This document shows positions 25,257 through 33,689 of a stretch of 64,000 bases of DNA, piece after piece. The first letter of the stretch is position 1. Every line of letters starts with the position of its first letter. Source of the DNA: CAXPZW01 sp049594615 (lineage in GTDB: Bacteria > Bacteroidota > Bacteroidia > Flavobacteriales_D > Sanyastnellaceae); the NCBI GenBank assembly GCA_049594615.1, contig JBMYJR010000010.1:1-64000 (forward strand), in the 5' to 3' direction. A program made the translations under genes and the position numbers. The notes below the pieces were generated by a model. That model was not told where the DNA came from, searched no databases, and was given only the letters and a program-made list of their open reading frames with translations.

Positions 25257-27077
25257 TCACACGTCCAACCCGTGATTTGGATCTTGATAATGACGGTAAA
25301 CCTTGCCGGCTACCGCCTTGCCCACCACATTGATCAAGTCCACTAGCGGTGCTGCTTTGACCGCCTTGACCGTCTTGTAATGCCGCAACAGCTTTTCTGC
25401 CGACGCCTTGCCCACACCCGAGATGTCGCGCAGTTCGGTTTGAATGGCGGCCTTGCTGCGGCGGTTGCGGTGGTGCGCCAAGCTGAATCGGTGTGCTTCG
25501 TTGCGCAGCTGCTGGATGAGTTTAAGCGACTCCGAGCGTTTGTCGATGTACACAGGCAGCGAGTCCCCTGGGAAGTAGATTTCTTCCAGCCGCTTGGCAA
25601 TGCCAATAACGGTCATCTGCCCGCGCAAACCCAACCGGTCTAAGGCCTTGATGGCGGCACTCAATTGTCCCTTCCCACCATCGATAATCACCAATTGGGG
25701 GAGTGATTCTCCCTCCTCACTCAATCTGCGGTAACGACGAAACACAACCTCTTCCATGGACGCAAAATCGTCGGGGCCTACTACGGTTTTGATGTTGTAC
25801 TTGCGGTAGTCGCTCTTGGCCGCCTTGGCGTTTTTAAACACCACGCACGCCGAGGCCGGGTTGGTCCCTTGGATGTTGGAGTTGTCAAAGCACTCGATGT
25901 GCACCGGCAATTCCTGCATGCGCAAATCGGCTTGCAGGGTGGTGAGGATGCGCTTCTGGTTGGCTTCGGGGTCTACCTGCTCAAGCATCTTGTGCTTGTC
26001 GCGCATGTAGTAGCGGGCGTTGCGCTCGCTCAGCTCGAGCAAACGGGCTTTATCGCCACGCTGGGGCACATGCAGCTTGACGCCTTCCAACGCTACATCC
26101 ACCTTGAAGGGGAGGTAGATTTCCGGACAATCACTCTGGTATTGCTCGCGCAGTTCTACGATGGCGTATGCCAGCAACTCCTCATCGGTTTCGGCCATGC
26201 TTTTGCGCAGTTCCGTGCTGCGCCCGTGCACGATGGCCCCGTCGCGAATTTTGAGGTAGTTCACATAGCCGCAGCGGTTGTCACTCACAATACTGAACAC
26301 CTCAACGTTGTGGATACTCGGGTGTACCACAGCTGTTTTCTGTTGGAATTTTTCGATCATTTCCAACCGGGTCTTGAGCTCTTGGGCGCGTTCAAAATCA
26401 AGCGCCTCCGCAGCGCTCTTCATCTCCCCCTTGAAGGTGCGTATCAACTGACTCAAGTCCCCTTTAAGGATGCTGCGAATGGCGGCCACATTCGCGTTGT
26501 AGTCCTCCTCAGATTGGTGCCCTTCGCACGGGCCCAGGCAATTGCCTAAGTGGTACTCCAAGCAGACCTTGAATTTGCCCTTGGCGATGTTGTCTTCGCC
26601 CAAGGCCAAGTTGCAGGTGCGGATGGGGTACATCTTGCGCACCAATTCCAGTACCGCGTTCATGGTCTTTACGCTGGTGTACGGACCAAAGTACTCCGAA
26701 CCGTCGCGGATGATTTTGCGCGTAGGAAACACCCGCGGGAAGCGCTCTTTTTTGATGACAATGCTCGGGAAGCTCTTGTCATCCTTGAGGCGGATGTTGT
26801 AGGGGGGTTGGTGCTCCTTGATGATGGAGTTCTCCAGCAACAGCGCGTCGGTTTCATGCTCCACCACCATCCAGCGAATGTTGCGCACCTTGCCTGCGAG
26901 CACTCGTGTTTTGCCGTTTTCGTACTTCTGTTTGTTGAAGTAGCTGGACACGCGGTTTTTGAGGTTCTTGGCCTTGCCTACATACAGGATGGCCCCTTCT
27001 TGGTCAAAGAATTGGTACACCCCGGGTTTGCGGGGCACGCGTTTAAGGATGGGTTCGATGGATTCGTGCCTGGCCAT
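25257..27077 (-). CDS. uvrC: Excinuclease ABC subunit C
   Basis: 606 residues, standard length. UvrC makes both incisions in nucleotide-excision repair. Order: GIY-YIG nuclease (GVYQFFDQEGAILYVGKAKNLKNRVSSYF, ~15-45), a four-Cys-like segment (CNLALG...CLEYHLGNCLGPCEGH), the UVR UvrB-binding motif (ALDFERAQELKTRLEMIEKFQQ), the RNase H-like endonuclease domain (CFDNSNIQGT..A; VIDGGKGQL), and C-terminal tandem HhH (ISGVGKASAEKLL). ATG 27077 is chosen because the alternative TTG at 27086 lies inside the -7 element. Confidence 0.98.
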   Translation of the reverse strand: MARHESIEPILKRVPRKPGVYQFFDQEGAILYVGKAKNLKNRVSSYFNKQKYENGKTRVLAGKVRNIRWMVVEHETDALLLENSIIKEHQPPYNIRLKDDKSFPSIVIKKERFPRVFPTRKIIRDGSEYFGPYTSVKTMNAVLELVRKMYPIRTCNLALGEDNIAKGKFKVCLEYHLGNCLGPCEGHQSEEDYNANVAAIRSILKGDLSQLIRTFKGEMKSAAEALDFERAQELKTRLEMIEKFQQKTAVVHPSIHNVEVFSIVSDNRCGYVNYLKIRDGAIVHGRSTELRKSMAETDEELLAYAIVELREQYQSDCPEIYLPFKVDVALEGVKLHVPQRGDKARLLELSERNARYYMRDKHKMLEQVDPEANQKRILTTLQADLRMQELPVHIECFDNSNIQGTNPASACVVFKNAKAAKSDYRKYNIKTVVGPDDFASMEEVVFRRYRRLSEEGESLPQLVIIDGGKGQLSAAIKALDRLGLRGQMTVIGIAKRLEEIYFPGDSLPVYIDKRSESLKLIQQLRNEAHRFSLAHHRNRRSKAAIQTELRDISGVGKASAEKLLRHYKTVKAVKAAPLVDLINVVGKAVAGKVYRHYQDPNHGLDV

Positions 27078-27083
27078 GCCCGA

Positions 27084-27091
27084 CAAAAATA
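27084..27091 (-). promoter_or_regulatory. Promoter -7 element of uvrC
   Basis: TATTTTTG on the minus strand, an exact TAnnTTTG match, ending 6 bp before the uvrC ATG. It decides the start codon and predicts an almost leaderless mRNA. Confidence 0.55.
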
Positions 27092-27124
27092 GGCAGCCAC
27101 CGCACCGCAGGCGGCCTTGGGCCT

Positions 27125-27132
27125 TACTTTTG
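27125..27132 (+). promoter_or_regulatory. Promoter -7 element of the SDR gene, predicted leaderless
   Basis: TACTTTTG, an exact TAnnTTTG match, ends 4 bp before the ATG at 27137, the same spacing as at thiL. The -33 is not obvious. Confidence 0.5.
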
Positions 27133-27136
27133 AGCC

Positions 27137-28138
27137 ATGATCTTGGTTACTGGAGCAGGCGGACTGGTGGGCGCTGCCATCGCCCGCGCTTTGCTCAAGC
27201 AAGGCGAAACCGTGCGCGCAATGCGCCGCCCCACCTCAGACCTCACTTGGGCGCAACGCTACTTTGAGTTTCATGGGGATGCCGCCCTGTGGACGCAACT
27301 CACTTGGGTGGAGGGCGATGTGCTGGATGTGCCCTCGCTCGAAAGCGCCATCAGCGGTTGCAACCGCGTGTTTCATGCTGCAGCCATGGTGAGTTTTCAT
27401 CCCAATGACTCCGCCGAATTGCTGGAGATCAACGGCGCCGGCACGGCCAATGTGGTCAACGTGTGTTTGGCCCAGCAAGTCACCAAGTTGTGTTACGTGA
27501 GTTCCACCGCGGCGCTTGGGCGTAGCAAAGCCGGCGAGGCCATTGACGAATCCCGCACCTGGGAGAATTCTGAGTTGAACACCCCTTATGCAGTGAGCAA
27601 GTACGCCGCCGAGTGCGAAGTGTGGCGCGGCATTGAAGAAGGACTGAACGCAGTGATGGTCAACCCCAGCATTGTACTTGGGCCGGGACGTCCGGACCGC
27701 AGTTCGGCCACGCTGTTGAGCCGGGTGGCCTCCGGATTCAAATTCTACCCCACCGGCTCCAACGGCTTTGTCCCGTTGGAAGACGTGGCGCGCGCTTGCG
27801 TGCACCTGGAGGCTTCCGACATCTCAGCGAAACGCTACTTGCTTTGCGCGAATAACTGGACATACCAGCAGTTGTTTGACACCATGGCCCAAGCTCTTGG
27901 GGTGCCTGCACCTCATCGGCCGGCCCAAGGCTGGATGCTCAACACCGCCCGCGTACTGCAATGGCTGCTGGAAAAAGTAGGCGGACCCCGCGCAGCCCTT
28001 ACCCGCATTGCCTTACGCAACGCGAGCAACCGTGTAGACTACGACGGATCGGCCATCACCGAAACCGGATTTGCCTATTCCAATGTGCCAGAGGCCATCC
28101 AAGAAGCGGCCCGTTTTTACCGAGCCCATCATGGTTGA
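27137..28138 (+). CDS. NAD-dependent epimerase/reductase, extended SDR family
   Basis: 333 residues. The NAD(P)-binding motif is TGAGGLVGAAIARALL (G..G..G, residues 5-20), followed by the active-site Tyr-x3-Lys in NTPYAVSKYAAE (about Tyr151 and Lys155) and an upstream SSTAALG serine. The overall look (VEGDVLDVPSLESAI.GCNRVFHAAAMVSF, VMVNPSIVLGPG) is like dihydroflavonol-4-reductase/3-beta-HSD-type SDRs. Substrate cannot be told. It is divergent from uvrC and is followed 43 bp later by an unrelated secreted protein. Confidence 0.9.
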   Translation: MILVTGAGGLVGAAIARALLKQGETVRAMRRPTSDLTWAQRYFEFHGDAALWTQLTWVEGDVLDVPSLESAISGCNRVFHAAAMVSFHPNDSAELLEINGAGTANVVNVCLAQQVTKLCYVSSTAALGRSKAGEAIDESRTWENSELNTPYAVSKYAAECEVWRGIEEGLNAVMVNPSIVLGPGRPDRSSATLLSRVASGFKFYPTGSNGFVPLEDVARACVHLEASDISAKRYLLCANNWTYQQLFDTMAQALGVPAPHRPAQGWMLNTARVLQWLLEKVGGPRAALTRIALRNASNRVDYDGSAITETGFAYSNVPEAIQEAARFYRAHHG

Positions 28139-28181
28139 TGCACGCAACATTCACCCGATTCAATGTGTCATTGGTTTCACC

Positions 28182-30032
28182 ATGATGCGAATCCTATTCC
28201 TTATTTGTGCGCTACTCCCGCAATGGCTTTCGGCCCAAACATTTGAAGAGGTAGCGGTCGCCTCTGGCATCGATTTTCAGCCCGAAGCAGCCAGCTACAT
28301 GGGTGGCGGCGTGGCGTGGTTTGACTTCGACGGCGACGGCTGGCAAGACCTGTATGTGACCGGCTGCCGTTTGCGCGACCGACTGTACCGAAACTTGGGC
28401 GACGGCACCTTTGAAGAGGTAGGCCTTGCCGCTGGATTGGGCGCCACCGAAGACATCAACACCATTGGCGTCAGCACCGCCGACTACGACCGCGACGGGT
28501 ACCCCGACGTGTATGTGACCACTTGGCGCGTGGACGGACTCAACGACTTCGCCCCCAACTATTTGTTCCGCAACAACGGCGACGGCACGTTCACCGATGT
28601 GGCCGCAGAAGCCGGTTTGAACGTGGAAACCTTCAGCATTTGCGGCACCTTTTTCGACGCCAACCTCGACGGTTGGATTGACCTGTGGGTGGGCAATTAC
28701 GTGATCGCTCCGGCCTTTTTGTTTGACGAGGAAGGCATGATCATCGGCTACGACCACGACTGCGCCTCGGATAACCTGTACATCAACAACGGCGACGGCA
28801 CCTTCACCGACCTCGCACTGGTGTATGAAACCGAAAACTTCGGGTGCACCCTTGCCACCCGCAACACCGACCTGGAGTTTGACGGCGACCCCGACGTGCT
28901 CGTGGGCAACGACTTTGGCGAGTACATCATCCCCAACAAGCTGTACCGCAACAATTACCCGCTTGAACTCTTCAGTGAAATCTCCAGTCCCAGCAACGCC
29001 GCAGCACAGATGTACAGCATGGGGATTGCCACCGGCGATTACGACCATGATGGGGACCTCGACCACTACATCACCAACCTGGGGCGCAACCTGCTGATGC
29101 AAAAGCAGGAAGACACGTTCTTCATCGACATTACCACCGAGGCCGACATCGAAAACCAAGGGAGCGAAGGCTTGCGCTATACGAGTTGGGCCACGGGCTT
29201 TGCGGATTTTGACCACGACGGGTGGGAAGACCTGTTTGTGATCAACGGACACGTGCCCACCATCGACGTGGCCGCCAACCACGTGTTTGACCCTGACAAA
29301 CTGTACCGCAACAACGGCGACGGCACCTTTGAAGACGTGTCTGAGGCCGCAGGCATCGCGGACACGGGCATCGGCCGCGGCGGCGCCCTGTGCGACTACG
29401 ATCAAGACGGCGATCTGGATTTGGCTGTGGTCAACATCCAAAACCCGGCCTCCAGCGAAACCGAAGGCGTGCGGCTCTACAACAACCAAAACAGTGGCGG
29501 CGGTTGGATTGGCATTGCACTGGAAGGCACTGCGTCCAACGTGGATGCAATAGGCGCCTTGGTGAAGGTGCACGCCGGCACCCAAACCTGGCTGCGGGAA
29601 ATCTCCGGCGGTGGCGACACCCACGTGAGCCAGCACGACCACGCCGCACACATTGGACTGGGCGCAGCGGTGGTGGATTCGGTGACCGTACACTGGCCCT
29701 CGGGACTGGTGGAAACCCTATACCAACCGGCCCAAAGCATATGGCACCATTGGACGGAAGGATCTGCGAATGCAGTGGAGGAATCACGCGTGCCTTCCCT
29801 GAACATCTTCCCAAATCCAGCAACCGACTTGCTGCACGTGCACGTTCCCGCAGGTCAAGCAGGCACCTATGTGTTGATCGATGCTTCAGGTCGAAAAGTG
29901 GCCACTTGGCAGTGGTCCCAAGGCAACCACAGTGTGCCGGTTGACGTCTACCCAAGCGGGTGGTATGCGCTCCGTGGAAGCGGCCCATTGCGCACCGCTC
30001 CTGTGGAGCTGCTCATCGGCGCCAGACGCTGA
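28182..30032 (+). CDS. Secreted FG-GAP/VCBS and ASPIC/UnbV protein with T9SS sorting domain
   Basis: 616 residues from ATG 28182, with signal peptide MMRILFLICALLPQWLSAQ. It then has at least six FG-GAP/VCBS-type calcium-binding repeats (WFDFDGDGWQDLYVTG, DYDRDGYPDVYVTTW, DYDHDGDLDHYITNLG, DFDHDGWEDLFVINGH, DYDQDGDLDLAVVN), predicted as an integrin-like beta-propeller. An ASPIC/UnbV module follows (GWIGIALEGTASN..AIGA.V.V..G...REI..GGDTHVSQ; SVTVHWPSGLVE), then a type A T9SS domain (NIFPNPATDLLHV). This is the CRTAC1-like architecture common in marine Bacteroidota; the ligand is unknown. It forms a tandem pair with the next gene. Confidence 0.92.
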   Translation: MMRILFLICALLPQWLSAQTFEEVAVASGIDFQPEAASYMGGGVAWFDFDGDGWQDLYVTGCRLRDRLYRNLGDGTFEEVGLAAGLGATEDINTIGVSTADYDRDGYPDVYVTTWRVDGLNDFAPNYLFRNNGDGTFTDVAAEAGLNVETFSICGTFFDANLDGWIDLWVGNYVIAPAFLFDEEGMIIGYDHDCASDNLYINNGDGTFTDLALVYETENFGCTLATRNTDLEFDGDPDVLVGNDFGEYIIPNKLYRNNYPLELFSEISSPSNAAAQMYSMGIATGDYDHDGDLDHYITNLGRNLLMQKQEDTFFIDITTEADIENQGSEGLRYTSWATGFADFDHDGWEDLFVINGHVPTIDVAANHVFDPDKLYRNNGDGTFEDVSEAAGIADTGIGRGGALCDYDQDGDLDLAVVNIQNPASSETEGVRLYNNQNSGGGWIGIALEGTASNVDAIGALVKVHAGTQTWLREISGGGDTHVSQHDHAAHIGLGAAVVDSVTVHWPSGLVETLYQPAQSIWHHWTEGSANAVEESRVPSLNIFPNPATDLLHVHVPAGQAGTYVLIDASGRKVATWQWSQGNHSVPVDVYPSGWYALRGSGPLRTAPVELLIGARR

Positions 30033-30070
30033 CCCGCCGATTGCGTAACTTTTTACACGTAAACTGCTTT

Positions 30071-32071
30071 ATGGTACGCCTTTGCTTGCTGTTCGCCTTT
30101 GCCGCGTTTTGCGCGGAGATGCCGGGTCAATCCTTTTCGGAAGTGGCCGTGCAAATGGGAGTGAACTACGAATGCGAGGGCTTCCAAGAGCTGGGTGGTG
30201 GCATGGCGTGGTTCGACTACGACAACGACGGGTACCAAGACCTCTACCTCTGCGGCGGGCAGCTTCAAGACCGCCTCTACCACAACAACGCAGGCAGCAG
30301 TTTTTCCGATGTTTCGGACCAAGTCAACCTGTTTGAGACCAGCATCCGCAACACCACCGGCGTGGTGGCTGGTGACTTGGACAACGACGGCTTCACCGAC
30401 TTTTTAGTCACCACTTGGAACGCTGGATTTGGCGTGGTGTTTCAACGCAATTTGCTTTACCGCAACAACGGCGTTGGCGGCTTTGTGGAAGTCGGACTCA
30501 GTGCCGGACTCAACGACCTCAAACTCGGTATGCCCTGCACCTTTATTGACGCCAACCACGACACCTATCTGGACATTTACGTGGGCAACTACCTGGAAGA
30601 ATCAGGCCTGCTTTACGACGAATACGACAACGTGGTGGGCTTTGCGCACATCTGCTTTGAAGACGACCTGTACCTCAACGACGGGAATTGGGGCTTCACC
30701 AAAGTGGAAAACGAATTCTGGCCCGGAAACAACGGCTGCACCCTTGCCCTGATGCCCACCGACGCCAACCGCGACGGCCTCGCCGACCTCATGGTGGCCA
30801 ACGATTTTGGCGAATGGGTAGTGCCCAACCGCCAATTTGTAGCCACAGCTGATTCCACCCAGTGGGAAGACATTGCTCCGAGCAACGGCGCCGACATTCA
30901 ACTCTACGGCATGGGCATCGCCAGCGCCGACTACGACTTGGACCAAGACCTGGACTACTACGTAACCAACCTGGGGGACAACGCGCTGCTCCGGCAAGAA
31001 GCAGACGGCACCTTCAGCGAAGTGGCTGCCGACGCCGGTGTGCAAGACGGCATCATTCCAGGCGTGGGCAAATCGGTGGGGTGGGGTACGTTCTTTTTTG
31101 ACTTTGACAACAACCGCTACCCGGACCTCTTTGTGGCCAACGGGTACATCCCGGCCATCTCGTGGTTGAGCAATCCGTTTGCGCAGGAAGACCGCTTGTT
31201 CCGTAACCTGGGCGGCGGGGTGTTTACCGACGTGTCCGCCGATATGCTCGAGGCCAATGCGTGGCGTTCACGGGGGGCTGCTTGCGCCGACTTTAACCGC
31301 GATGGACGGGTGGACTTTGGGGTCACTGCGTTGCTGAACGGGCTGGATTTTCCAACCCCGCGCTTCCGGCTCCAAGCCAACCAAATCGCGGGCGGTAACT
31401 TTGTGGCCTTCGACCTGGAGGGCATCACCTGCAACCGTGACGCCTACGGCACGCAAGTAGAGGTGTACACATCACTAGGCGTGCAGCTTGGCGAGGTGCA
31501 AAGCGGGTCAAGCCACATGTCGCAAAACGCCAGCACCGTGCACTTTGGATTGGGCGGGGTGACCGAAATCGACTCGGTGAAAATCCATTGGCCGCTGGGC
31601 AATGTGCAACTGCTGGATTCAGTGCTGATCAATGCGTATTACGACATTCTTCAGGACACCTCCACCTACGTGCCCGAAGAACCGGTAGACACCACCGACA
31701 CCGACGAAGAGTACATCAACTGGATCATCAGCTTGCCCGCCGGCGAAGGCGTGGAGCGCATTGATGTGAAGAAAAACCTGTGGCTCGAGGGCCACACCCA
31801 TCCTTTGGAACGCACCCTGGAGGTGTTCCCCAATCCGGTGGAAGATGTGGTGGGACTGACCTTCAAGTTGGACGCGTCCACCCCACTCACCATTGAAGTA
31901 TTGGACGCCTCTGGCCGTGTGGTGCGCACCTTGTGGGCCGGCTCCCGCAGCGAAGGGCGCCACGAGCTGCAACTCTTGCGCCCTCAGGATCTCGCGGCAG
32001 GATCGTACCTTCTGCGCCTGCGTGCCGCAGACGCCATTGCGGTACGCCGTTTGCACTTGGCAGGAGGATGA
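30071..32071 (+). CDS. Secreted FG-GAP/VCBS and ASPIC/UnbV protein, paralogue of the preceding gene
   Basis: 666 residues from ATG 30071, with signal peptide MVRLCLLFAFAAFCAEMPGQ. The same architecture: FSEVAVQMGVNYECEGFQELGGGMAWFDYDNDGYQDLYLCGG aligns closely with the start of the upstream protein, then FG-GAP repeats, a UnbV module (GGNFVAFDLEGITCNRDAYGTQVEV, SSHMSQNASTVHFGLG, SVKIHWPLGNVQ), an acidic linker (VPEEPVDTTDTDEEYINWI) and a type A T9SS domain (EVFPNPVEDVVGLTF, AAGSYLLRL). It lies 38 bp after its paralogue, and its stop overlaps the next start (ATGATGA), so all three may be co-transcribed. Confidence 0.92.
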   Translation: MVRLCLLFAFAAFCAEMPGQSFSEVAVQMGVNYECEGFQELGGGMAWFDYDNDGYQDLYLCGGQLQDRLYHNNAGSSFSDVSDQVNLFETSIRNTTGVVAGDLDNDGFTDFLVTTWNAGFGVVFQRNLLYRNNGVGGFVEVGLSAGLNDLKLGMPCTFIDANHDTYLDIYVGNYLEESGLLYDEYDNVVGFAHICFEDDLYLNDGNWGFTKVENEFWPGNNGCTLALMPTDANRDGLADLMVANDFGEWVVPNRQFVATADSTQWEDIAPSNGADIQLYGMGIASADYDLDQDLDYYVTNLGDNALLRQEADGTFSEVAADAGVQDGIIPGVGKSVGWGTFFFDFDNNRYPDLFVANGYIPAISWLSNPFAQEDRLFRNLGGGVFTDVSADMLEANAWRSRGAACADFNRDGRVDFGVTALLNGLDFPTPRFRLQANQIAGGNFVAFDLEGITCNRDAYGTQVEVYTSLGVQLGEVQSGSSHMSQNASTVHFGLGGVTEIDSVKIHWPLGNVQLLDSVLINAYYDILQDTSTYVPEEPVDTTDTDEEYINWIISLPAGEGVERIDVKKNLWLEGHTHPLERTLEVFPNPVEDVVGLTFKLDASTPLTIEVLDASGRVVRTLWAGSRSEGRHELQLLRPQDLAAGSYLLRLRAADAIAVRRLHLAGG

Positions 32072-33603
32072 TGAGTCGCTTTTTTTTGATGTGCGCGCTG
32101 TGCTGCTTGGCCCTGGGAGGATTGGCCCAAGACGGCCGCGTGCGCTGGACCGATGAAGTCCGCTTGGACCGCGACGACCGCGCGGTTTCACTCATGCAGG
32201 CGACCGATTCCACCTTCACTTTCCGCCACGACCGCAGCAGCACCGACAGTCCGTTTATGGTGCTCGAGCATTTTCACGCATCCAGCCTCACCCCCACTTG
32301 GACCCGCCCCGTTGACTTGCCAGGGGGACTTCCTTCGGGTGCCCGGTTCATCGACATGTATCCCGTGGGGCCGCTCTGGGTTGCAGCTTTTGACCACACC
32401 GATCGCAAGGAAAAACGCCACAGCATGCACGTGGCCGCCCTCAACCCCGATGGCCTTTGGTTGGGGCCCGCCCGCGAGGCCCACTTCCGCAAATACGACA
32501 AGTACGAAAACCGCACCTACGAGGTGTTCACCTCGGCCGACAGCACACGACTCGTGGGCCACCTCGCCGGACCCTTTGGCAAGGAAGAACTGGCCGAACA
32601 CGCCTTGGTGGTGTTGGACGCAGACTTGGAACCGCTCTACACCCGCGAACTGGTGCTGCCCTACAGCGACGACCAACTGCGCGTGCGCGACCTCCTGCTG
32701 GACACCCAAGGCAACATCCACCTCTACGCCGCTCAACCCCGCCCCAAAGTGCGGCTGGACTCGCAACGCGCAGTAGAGGAGCGCAAGAACCACACGCTGT
32801 TCAGCTACTACTGGAAGTCCAACACCCTCAAGGAGCTCGAAATCGACCTGCAAACCCAGTGGATCACCGATGCCCGGGTGGCCTTTACTCCCGGGGGCGC
32901 CATCGGAGTGGCGGGCCTCTACTCCAACGGGCCGTATTTCCGCACCAAGGGCATCTTTGGTCTGGTACTGGAGCCTGTTTCGCGCAGGATCTTGAGCCAA
33001 GGACTGGTGCAGCTGCCCAAGGAAACCATTGACGGGTTTTCGTCACGCCGTCGCTCTGACGGAGGGCGTGAGATTACCAACCTGTACTTGGACCACGCCC
33101 TGTTCCCTACAGACACCACCTGGACGCTGGTCGCCGAGCAATTTGAAGTGGTCGAACGCGTGAGTACCGATCCCGCCACTGGGCGCCAAATCATCACCTA
33201 TTCCTACCGTTACGAGGACATCTTGGTGGCCACCGGCGGGGCCAACAACGCACTGCTGGGCACCACCCAAGTGCGCAAGTCGCAAGCCATCACCGTGGAC
33301 CCCGAATGGTACTCGAGCTACACCTGCATCCCCCGTCGTGGCGGGATCACCCTGCTTTTCAATGACCACCCAGACAACGGCACATTGGACGGCGATGCCC
33401 GCTCACTGGTGGGGTTGAGAAAAGTGTCTGTCCGGCGTGTGGATGTGGCCCGCTCCGGCGTGCAAAATCGCACCGAAGTGGACTTCATGGGCGAAGACGG
33501 ACCCAACTTTCGACCAGAGTTATTCTTGGAATTGGGCTCCCGTGGCGTAGTCCTCTTTGGGCAATACAAGCGCACCTACCGCCTCGGCATTCTGGATTTT
33601 TGA
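32068..33603 (+). CDS. Secreted Bacteroidota protein of unknown function, probably propeller-like
   Basis: 511 residues with a signal peptide (MMSRFFLMCALCCLALGGLAQ). ATG 32068 overlaps the preceding stop; ATG 32071 is equally possible. No named domain is visible. Repeated beta-rich segments (LVGHLAGPFGKEELAEHALVVLDADLEPLYTRELVLP; AGLYSNGPYFRTKGIFGLVLEP; WTLVAEQFEVVERV...YRYEDILVA; YSSYTCIPRRGGITLLFNDHPDN) resemble a family of uncharacterised Bacteroidota exported proteins. It has no T9SS C-terminal domain, so it probably stays in the periplasm or at the outer membrane. Its coupling to the two FG-GAP proteins suggests a shared role. Confidence 0.75.
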   Translation: MMSRFFLMCALCCLALGGLAQDGRVRWTDEVRLDRDDRAVSLMQATDSTFTFRHDRSSTDSPFMVLEHFHASSLTPTWTRPVDLPGGLPSGARFIDMYPVGPLWVAAFDHTDRKEKRHSMHVAALNPDGLWLGPAREAHFRKYDKYENRTYEVFTSADSTRLVGHLAGPFGKEELAEHALVVLDADLEPLYTRELVLPYSDDQLRVRDLLLDTQGNIHLYAAQPRPKVRLDSQRAVEERKNHTLFSYYWKSNTLKELEIDLQTQWITDARVAFTPGGAIGVAGLYSNGPYFRTKGIFGLVLEPVSRRILSQGLVQLPKETIDGFSSRRRSDGGREITNLYLDHALFPTDTTWTLVAEQFEVVERVSTDPATGRQIITYSYRYEDILVATGGANNALLGTTQVRKSQAITVDPEWYSSYTCIPRRGGITLLFNDHPDNGTLDGDARSLVGLRKVSVRRVDVARSGVQNRTEVDFMGEDGPNFRPELFLELGSRGVVLFGQYKRTYRLGILDF

Positions 33604-33636
33604 GATTCCCGCGACCTTCTGGCGTCCAACTCGGCG

Positions 33637-33644
33637 TACCTTCG
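33637..33644 (+). promoter_or_regulatory. Promoter -7-like element of sufS
   Basis: TACCTTCG, one change from TAnnTTTG and identical to the radA element, 45 bp upstream of the sufS ATG. No convincing -33, and no copy of the 20703 dyad is present here. Confidence 0.35.
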
Positions 33645-33689
33645 CAATCCCATTCACGAACTGTGGCCCGGCCACTTTGTTTGAAAGGC

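Noticed and set aside
28212..29693. A 493-codon open frame on the minus strand
   Set aside because: It is antisense to the FG-GAP gene; the GAC/GTC-rich repeats of a GC-rich gene keep the opposite frame open. Its product is Val/Gly/His-rich with no domain.
33663..33675. GTGGCC-C-GGCCAC palindrome upstream of sufS as an operator
   Set aside because: A GC-rich palindrome with a one-base centre is likely by chance here, and it lies downstream of the promoter-like element.
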